DNA of 64,000 nt from NCBI GenBank assembly GCA_016858145.1, contig JAEHOE010000072.1:372001-436000 (forward strand), written 5' to 3'. Source of the stretch: Edaphochlamys debaryana (Eukaryota; Chlorophyta; Chlorophyceae; Chlamydomonadales). Below the pieces are notes generated by a model. The model made no database searches and had not been told where the DNA came from. It saw nothing but the letters and a program-made list of their open reading frames with translations. Both the position numbers and the translations under genes were made by a program. How positions within the stretch are numbered: position 1 is the first letter of the stretch; each line of letters begins with the position of its first letter. Below, one piece after another: positions 57,993 through 64,000 of the stretch.

Positions 57993-60900
57993 ATGCCGCC
58001 CAAGCCGAAGGGGATACGGCCTCTGGTGGAGGACTTGCTCCTCGAGCTGAGAAGGGGCGGCGAAAAGCTCCAGGATTTCCTGGGGAGCGCGGGCTTCAGC
58101 ATCAGTCCCGGTGCAACGGCATGCGACGCCAAAGCCGCACCCGACGAAGCGGGGCCAAGCCTGCGCGCACGGGTCCTGCAGGTGCGATTAAGGTTGCGGT
58201 ACCGGTGGCTGCGGGGCCCAGGGCTAGAGGGCCATCCTGCCCACGCTTCCCTTCGTGTGCCACCTCCCCGGGTCATGCTGCAGGCCGCTCAGCAGCACGA
58301 CCCGCCGTTGGTCACGGTGGACCAGGTCTACCAGCTAGCGGTGTGGACGGCTGCAGTGGAATGTGAGTGGGACGAGGAGCGCCCTGGCGCTGGCCCTGGT
58401 TGCGGACGCGTTGTTGTTGTGACACGGCAACCCTGCCCCGCCAATCAGCCATGCTTACTGTGGCCCTTGCGCTATCACGTCCAGGCAAAGATGAGACCAG
58501 AGTTCCGTCGGTACTGGAGGTGCTGCGGCAGGCGTGGCTGCAGCTGCTGGAAGCCGATGACGCTGGGGGAGGCGAAGAGCCCCCTTCAGAGGCCACACCC
58601 GGCCTCACCCCCTGGCCCCAAGCGCGTCACGCAGCGATGCCCGACGCAAGGCTATGGGACGAGCTGCTAGGGTGGGTTGGCGGGCGAACCTTGACCGCGC
58701 AGCACATGCTCTACACTGTTGCCGTTGCCTTCCGGTCATGACTCCGGTGTCCTGCGTCGGGCCTTGTCCGCAGGGCCAAGCGGTACGACACCGCTCGTCT
58801 CCTCCTTCTGGCAGATCCCCTCTACTTCTTAAGCGCTGCGTTCGCGGGGGGCAAGCACCCGCTTCTGAAACTGGTCGACTGGGCTCCGGACAACAAATAC
58901 GGGTGGGATGCCCTCATACCGGACAAGATTTCGCAGGCCTGAACCAGGGCAAGCCCATCGCCTCTCTAGTTGCATCAGCCTTCTTCCCCACGTCCCATGC
59001 AGGGCTACTGTCGACACCACGAGCCCCGCCATCATGTCCTACGCAGCCCTGTGCGGGGCCGTGGCGGCTTGCCTGGCTTCTGGTCCCCCCGAGCTGCGGC
59101 AGCGCTTCCCTCTAGACACGCCCGACCCGGCCCAGTCGCCCCTGGTGCGGGCGCTGCACGTGCAGGACTATGACGGGCTGTTTAAGCAGGTGCGCTGGAG
59201 CTGTGTGGGAATGTGGGTCAGGACCCGTGCTGCGCGTGGAGGCTGCGCGGGGGAGTGACCGATGTGGGTCGGGGTCATATAGCAAGGGGCTCCTTGAGGA
59301 TGGCGGACTGATGAAACCTGCTGTGACACCTTGCACTGTGGCTGGCTGGCCTCCTCAGGTGGCGCGGAACTGCGACCTGGGCCTGCTGTTCACGGGCGGC
59401 GCCACCATTCTGCACGTGGCCGTGGAGGACGAGTGGACGACCAGTCACCACGTGGCGGTGCTGCTGGAGCTCATGGGCAGCAGGCCGGCGGACAAGGAGG
59501 TGGGCAGGCCAAAACCTTCGGTTCGGCGTGCAGAGGAATCATATCATTTGATGTTGGTTGCGGAACTCCGTGTAGCGGCTTTGCAGGGCCTCCTTACTAG
59601 CGTGCATAACTTCCCGGGAACTCGAATGAACCGGGCCCGGATTGGATGCAGGACGAGGACGACAGCGCCATCGGACGCACTCTGCTGCAGCAGGTCCTGG
59701 ACATCAAGTGGGAGGGCGAGACGCCGCTGTACCTGGTGGGTGCGATCCCTTGGAGCAGCCGAGGCCTGCGGCTGCATGCACTCCGTTCAGCTAAACATGA
59801 CTGCTTTGTCATGGACTGGCCTCAGCGGGTTCTGGTTGAGGCAAGGTCAGCCAAATCATCTTCCACGTTCCGCCTCTGCCTCAGGCGGCGCGGCATTACA
59901 ACCGCGCTTTCAAGGCCAGGAAGCAGAAACTCATAGAGAAGGCGAAGGCGCGGACCCTCCAGGTGGAGAACAAGCACAAGAAGGGTGAGTCCACCAGCAG
60001 GGCCTAGGGCTACCGCAGCGGCGCAGAAACGCCCGTACTCCGGTACATGTCGTTACGGCGCCTCACCACCTGACGAATGGAACGGCCGTTGGTTCCCTGC
60101 AACCCGCAGGCGCATACAAGGATGCAAAGGAGCGCAAACTCGAGGCGCTCCGGGCCAAGCTGGAAAAGCGGCGCAACGCCCAGGCTCTAGATCAAGTCAA
60201 GGCGGCCCACCAGGCCGGCCGAGACTGGGGCAAATCCACGGCCGAGGCGGGCGCGGAGCGGGGCGGGTCCAGGCCCACAGAAGCGGAGGCATCCCAGGGC
60301 GAAGAGGAGGAGGAGCTCAGCTCAGACGACGAGGACGGGTCTGAGGACGCGGAGGGGGAGGAGGCCGAGGGCAGCAAGGCGGGCAGTGAGGGCGAGCCCG
60401 AGGGAGACGATCCAGATGACCTGGTGGGGCAGGTTCACCGGAAGCACGCGCCGACTCGCAGCAACGACACAATGCTGGAATTGTACAAGGTGGGAGTTTG
60501 CGCATCCCCAGGGCTGTGTGGGAGCGCAGCCTGGTGGAGCGGCATGCGGTCAAGGGCGTTGAAGGTTGACCGCTGCACAGCTGGATTCCTCTTCGTCAAG
60601 ATGCCCCTGTGAAGTGCCATCCAACCATGTTTCCCGGTTAAGGCTGCCATGTGCCCGCGCGCCCGTCCTCCCGAGGACATTGTCAAAGCCGTGCTGAATG
60701 TCCGGTGTACCTTTTTACCACGATTTCGCTGTGAGTTGCGTCCTTCTGCCATTCCTGAACCTCTACCTGCCCTGCAGAACATCATGAAGGCGATGCTGAA
60801 TGCCGGCGCCAACCCGCTGCAAGAGTCGGCGCCCGTGGACCGAGACGTGAGGACCATGCTGGCGGACCGCTACTTCCGCATCCGGTCGCCCTTCGATCTC

Positions 60901-63900
60901 GTCCTCTCCTGGTCCCAGCCGGGTGCGTGTGGCGCAGCAGCACATGGCAGGACACTGGCTTGTGCCGCCCGCCTTTCCCGCCACTCTGCTATTCGCGTGC
61001 CAAGCTGCTGCCCCTTGTAAGGCCTTGTCAACAACCCGCTTCCCTCCCTCTGGGTTCGCAGCTATGGACGACCTGCAGGAGGCCTTCGCGGCCGCTGCGG
61101 TGCGGTGGCAGCTGGCAGAGTTTGGTCTGGAGCGGGCCGCTAAGCAGGTCGCCAAGCGGCTGTGAGTGGGGTCGCGGGCGGCGCACACTGCAACCCGTTG
61201 AGGACATCAAGCCATCTTTCTCTTATCCTGTCATCGCATGGGTGGATCTCTATCTCTGCCCAGCCGCTCACGCCCCGCCCTGACCGTTCCTGGCGTGTGT
61301 GGAACCCCTGCACCCCTCATAGCGTCGAGATCGGGCAGCCGCGGTTTGCCCAGCTGGTCCACGCTGGCGTGGCGGAGAAGAGCCTGCTGGCGAAGCAGGC
61401 CGAGAACATTGCCAAGACCAAGGATGCCCTTGCGAACCTGGTGCGCCGGAGGCGACTCCAGATTCCCTGCTTGGGCTAGCCCCCGCTGCCTCCGCTTCTG
61501 CACCTGGCAACAACCCTGGCAGTGCTTTCTGTGACGACGGTTTGCGGATCACTCTCTGTGCCCGCGTTGTAACCACCCACGCGCAGGCAAAGGATGCTAT
61601 GGACGTGGGCTCGGCCAACTACAGACACATCTGGACCGCGCTTGGGCTCGGGTCCAGCAGCACCGCAGAGGCCGACGCCTCGGCAAAGCCGGGCGACAAG
61701 CTGCCGGCCAAGAAGAGCCCAGCGGCGAAGCGGCCAGCCAAAGAGGAGGCGGAAGGGCAGGGCGCAGCCAGCAAGCAGGTCAAGAAGACCGCGGCACCGA
61801 CCGTGGCAGGCGACGCGTCTCCAGCGGCACGAGGGGAAATAATCGCTGCGGCTGCCGCTGAGGTCCGACGGAAGCGCCGCAGCCCCCTACAGTCGAGCTA
61901 CATGCTCGAGGAGGTCGTGGGGCAGGGCAACGGCGCCTCCGCTGCCACCCTGTCCCTTGTCCGTGGCGCCATCCGCTGGCCGCCGCTGCCGCCCCTGCCG
62001 CCCGCGCCCGTGCCGCCACGTGAGGTGGAGGAGGAGGAGGCCGCGCTCCGCGCAGCGGGCGGCATCGCCGTCGCGGTGGGCCGGCTGATGCCGGGGATGC
62101 GCGGCACAGCGAGCGCCGCTTTCGCTAAGGAGCAGCGCGCGTGGCGCGCGCTGGAGGAGCGGTACAACGAGGAGCAGGACCGGCGCCTGCAGATCCTGGC
62201 CGATCTCGTGGACCTGCTCAGCCGCGCGCCCAAGTCCGGCAATGCCCTGGACGACCGCGAGCCCTACAACAACGCCCTCTGCCTGGCCCTGGCCGCCCCG
62301 CTGGAGACGGGCCTGCTGGCCGTGCTGCTGGGCGAGGCCCAGAGGGTGGATGCGGTGCTGTCAGGTGGCCCCGACGGAGGCAACCTGCTGCACTACTGCC
62401 TGCGCCGCGCCACGGAGCCGCGGGCGCAGCTGGCGGCGCTGCTCAAGGCGGCGGACGCGCTGGCGGGGGCGGCGGGCGCCAAGGTGGCGCTGGAGCTCAA
62501 GTCCCGGTACGCCTTCCTCAACTGCCCGGACGCGACGGGCATGACTCCGCTGGCGCTGGTGGGTCGTAGGGCGGGGCCTGTGCAGGCGTGGCTTAGACAT
62601 GGGAAGGAGGAAGCCGGGAGCTGTGGATGTGTGCTGCTCCCGTGTGTTCGTGACCACGGATCCTCATCCAGCGGCTCAGGTCTCACGCCATCCTCTTGCC
62701 CTCCCGCACGCAGGCCATCAGCCGTGGCGAGTGGGAGCTGGCCTCCATGCTCCTGGACGCAGGGGCCGACCCGCTGTGCCCCACACGCTTGCCGCCGCTG
62801 GCCGCCTCGCTGGACTCAGATGCAGCAGACGCAGAGGGCGGCGTAGGGCTGGCGGCCACCTCCCCGCTGCACCTCGCCCTCGAGGACCGCGACTGCAGGG
62901 GCCCAGGCCGGCTGCTGACCCAGATGCGGATCACGCTGGGCCAAATCCGACGGTGGAAGGAAGTCGAACGCGGAAAAGATGGCGGACGCTCGAGGGAAGG
63001 CGCGGAAGAAGTGTCGCTGGCCATTGCTATGAACAGCGTGGTCGACCAGGTGAGGCCGCTGCTGTTGCAAGCTGTAAACGGCCGCTAGCATGAGGATGCG
63101 GGCTGTCTTCTTATGATTGGCGACCTCACAGCCTGTTCTGAGGCATTTCCCATGCTTGTCCTGCCGCCGCCTTCCCTGCCGTCAGGGCGCACGTGCCTCC
63201 TGGTGGCCTGCATGGCTGCGTTCGGCGCTGGACCTCAGCCGCTCGCGGCAGATGACGAGGCGGCAGACGCAGCTCCGCAGCAGGGGTCCGGGTGCAGCCC
63301 CGAGCACGTGCTGCTCCTGCTGATGGCGGGTGCTCGTCCCACCCTGTCTGATAACGGCGGGCTGCATGCTCTGGTACTGCTGCTGGAAGCAGAGGAGGGC
63401 CCGGACCGGGAGCAGTGCCTGGAGGTGGTGGCGAGCACCTGGAGGCAGGAGGTGAGCGGAAGGCTTGGGGATCGGCTGTAGAGGGGCTTGTTCTATGCGT
63501 GCGGCACATCTGCCTTCTCACTATTCGCGCTCCCTCGCTTGCGACAGGACCTGCTCGAGAGCCTTCCGCCCGGGCTGTCGCCGGAGCGGAGGGGCCTGGT
63601 GCTGCGCTGGATGCGGGGCCGCAGCGCGCAGACCGTGCTGCCGTACTGCCGTAGCGGCCTAATGGCTCGGGATCTGATGATGCAGCTCGTCAAGGCCGCG
63701 GCCTGGGAGCTGCTGCAGCTGGTTCTTGACACTTGCCGGGAGCAGCTGGATGCCGCGCGCGCTGGGGATGCGAAGGCGCAGGGCGTCGCCAAGGAGCTAC
63801 GTGAGCAGGGCGCCGTGACGAGAATGGCTGTGCCATGGGCCGAGTCTGCTACCCCCCTCACACAACAGGCGCACATGCCACTGCCTGGCCCAACCGTTGC

Positions 63901-64000
63901 ACACATGCGTATGGGCCAACATGCTTGGCTCGCTCCCGGTTTTGGTTAACCCTCCTCCTCCACCCTCAGGCCACTGCCTGGCCCAGTCGTACGTGCACAA
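57993..64000 (+). CDS. TRANK1-like paralogue, ankyrin-type N-terminal part (runs off window)
   Basis: Inverted paralogue of the first half of the giant minus-strand gene. Exons 57993-58181, 58284-58362, 58485-58671, 58774-58902, 59003-59189, 59359-59499, 59652-59735, 59885-59984, 60110-60489, 60778-60922, 61062-61161, 61323-61440, 61587-62558, 62714-63049, 63186-63451, 63548-63800, then 63970 to beyond the edge. It starts MPPKPKGIRPLVEDLLLELR. Ankyrin-like segments include GGATILHVAVEDEW, GETPLYL, MLNAGANPL, GGNLLHYCLRR, DATGMTPLALVG, MLLDAGADPLCPTRLPPLAA and EHVLLLLMAGARPT. An acidic linker (exon 9) has no clear match in the other copy. Phase is kept everywhere except the 63049/63186 junction, which is one base off. 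Whether a helicase follows cannot be seen. Confidence 0.7.
57993..64000. repeat. Right arm of the ankyrin-module inverted duplication
   Basis: Mirror of 52112-57332. The window ends inside the exon matching 52256-52112, so the full extent is unknown. Confidence 0.88.

Noticed and set aside
1..64000. CRISPR arrays, rRNA or tRNA genes, bacterial-type operons
   Set aside because: None seen on either strand; gene structure is eukaryotic throughout.

Overview
The window looks like nuclear DNA of a green alga, most likely a volvocine (Chlamydomonas-like) species. The DNA is very GC-rich. Genes are split into many short exons by G- or C-rich GT-AG introns, proteins are rich in Ala, Gly and Pro, and TGTAA-type polyadenylation signals follow several genes. 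I rebuilt most gene models exon by exon and checked reading phase at every junction. The species cannot be fixed from sequence alone.

Layout. 1-1506 (+): 3' end of a SET-domain gene. 2158-4023 (+): an orphan multi-pass membrane protein. 5349-8301 (-): RPA43-like RNA polymerase I subunit with a long Lys/Ala tail. 8660-14253 (+): COG7 of the Golgi tethering complex, 13 exons, sharing a 358-bp divergent promoter region with RPA43. 14622-20326 (+): an F-box/LRR-like protein. 21851-39573: a large inverted duplication. Each arm carries a divergent pair: a small type I membrane glycoprotein of unknown family (gene A) and an SLC26/SULTR sulfate-type transporter with a STAS domain. Arm 1 has gene A at 21851-24023 (-) and the transporter at 24615-29443 (+). 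Arm 2 has the transporter at 32094-36993 (-) and gene A at 37482-39573 (+). The transporters face each other tail to tail across a 2.65-kb spacer. 40097-40851 (+): a small orphan gene.

41917-57332 (-): a giant gene of about 41 exons (roughly 3,500 codons) encoding a TRANK1-like protein: ankyrin-type N-terminal half, UvrD/Rep-type SF1 helicase, then a TPR-like and coiled-coil C terminus. From 57993 (+) to the window end a second copy of its ankyrin half runs the other way, making a second inverted duplication, this time head to head.

Main points of interest. Two independent inverted gene duplications of opposite polarity sit within 42 kb. In both, blocks of near-identical exon plus intron sequence alternate with diverged blocks, which fits gene conversion between inverted copies. 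In arm 2 a ~429-bp segment filling almost all of the shared promoter between the transporter and gene A is repeated, same orientation, inside intron 7 of that transporter. There it could act as an internal promoter, and an in-frame intronic ATG lies just downstream. Gene A, kept next to the transporter in both arms, is a candidate partner of unknown function.
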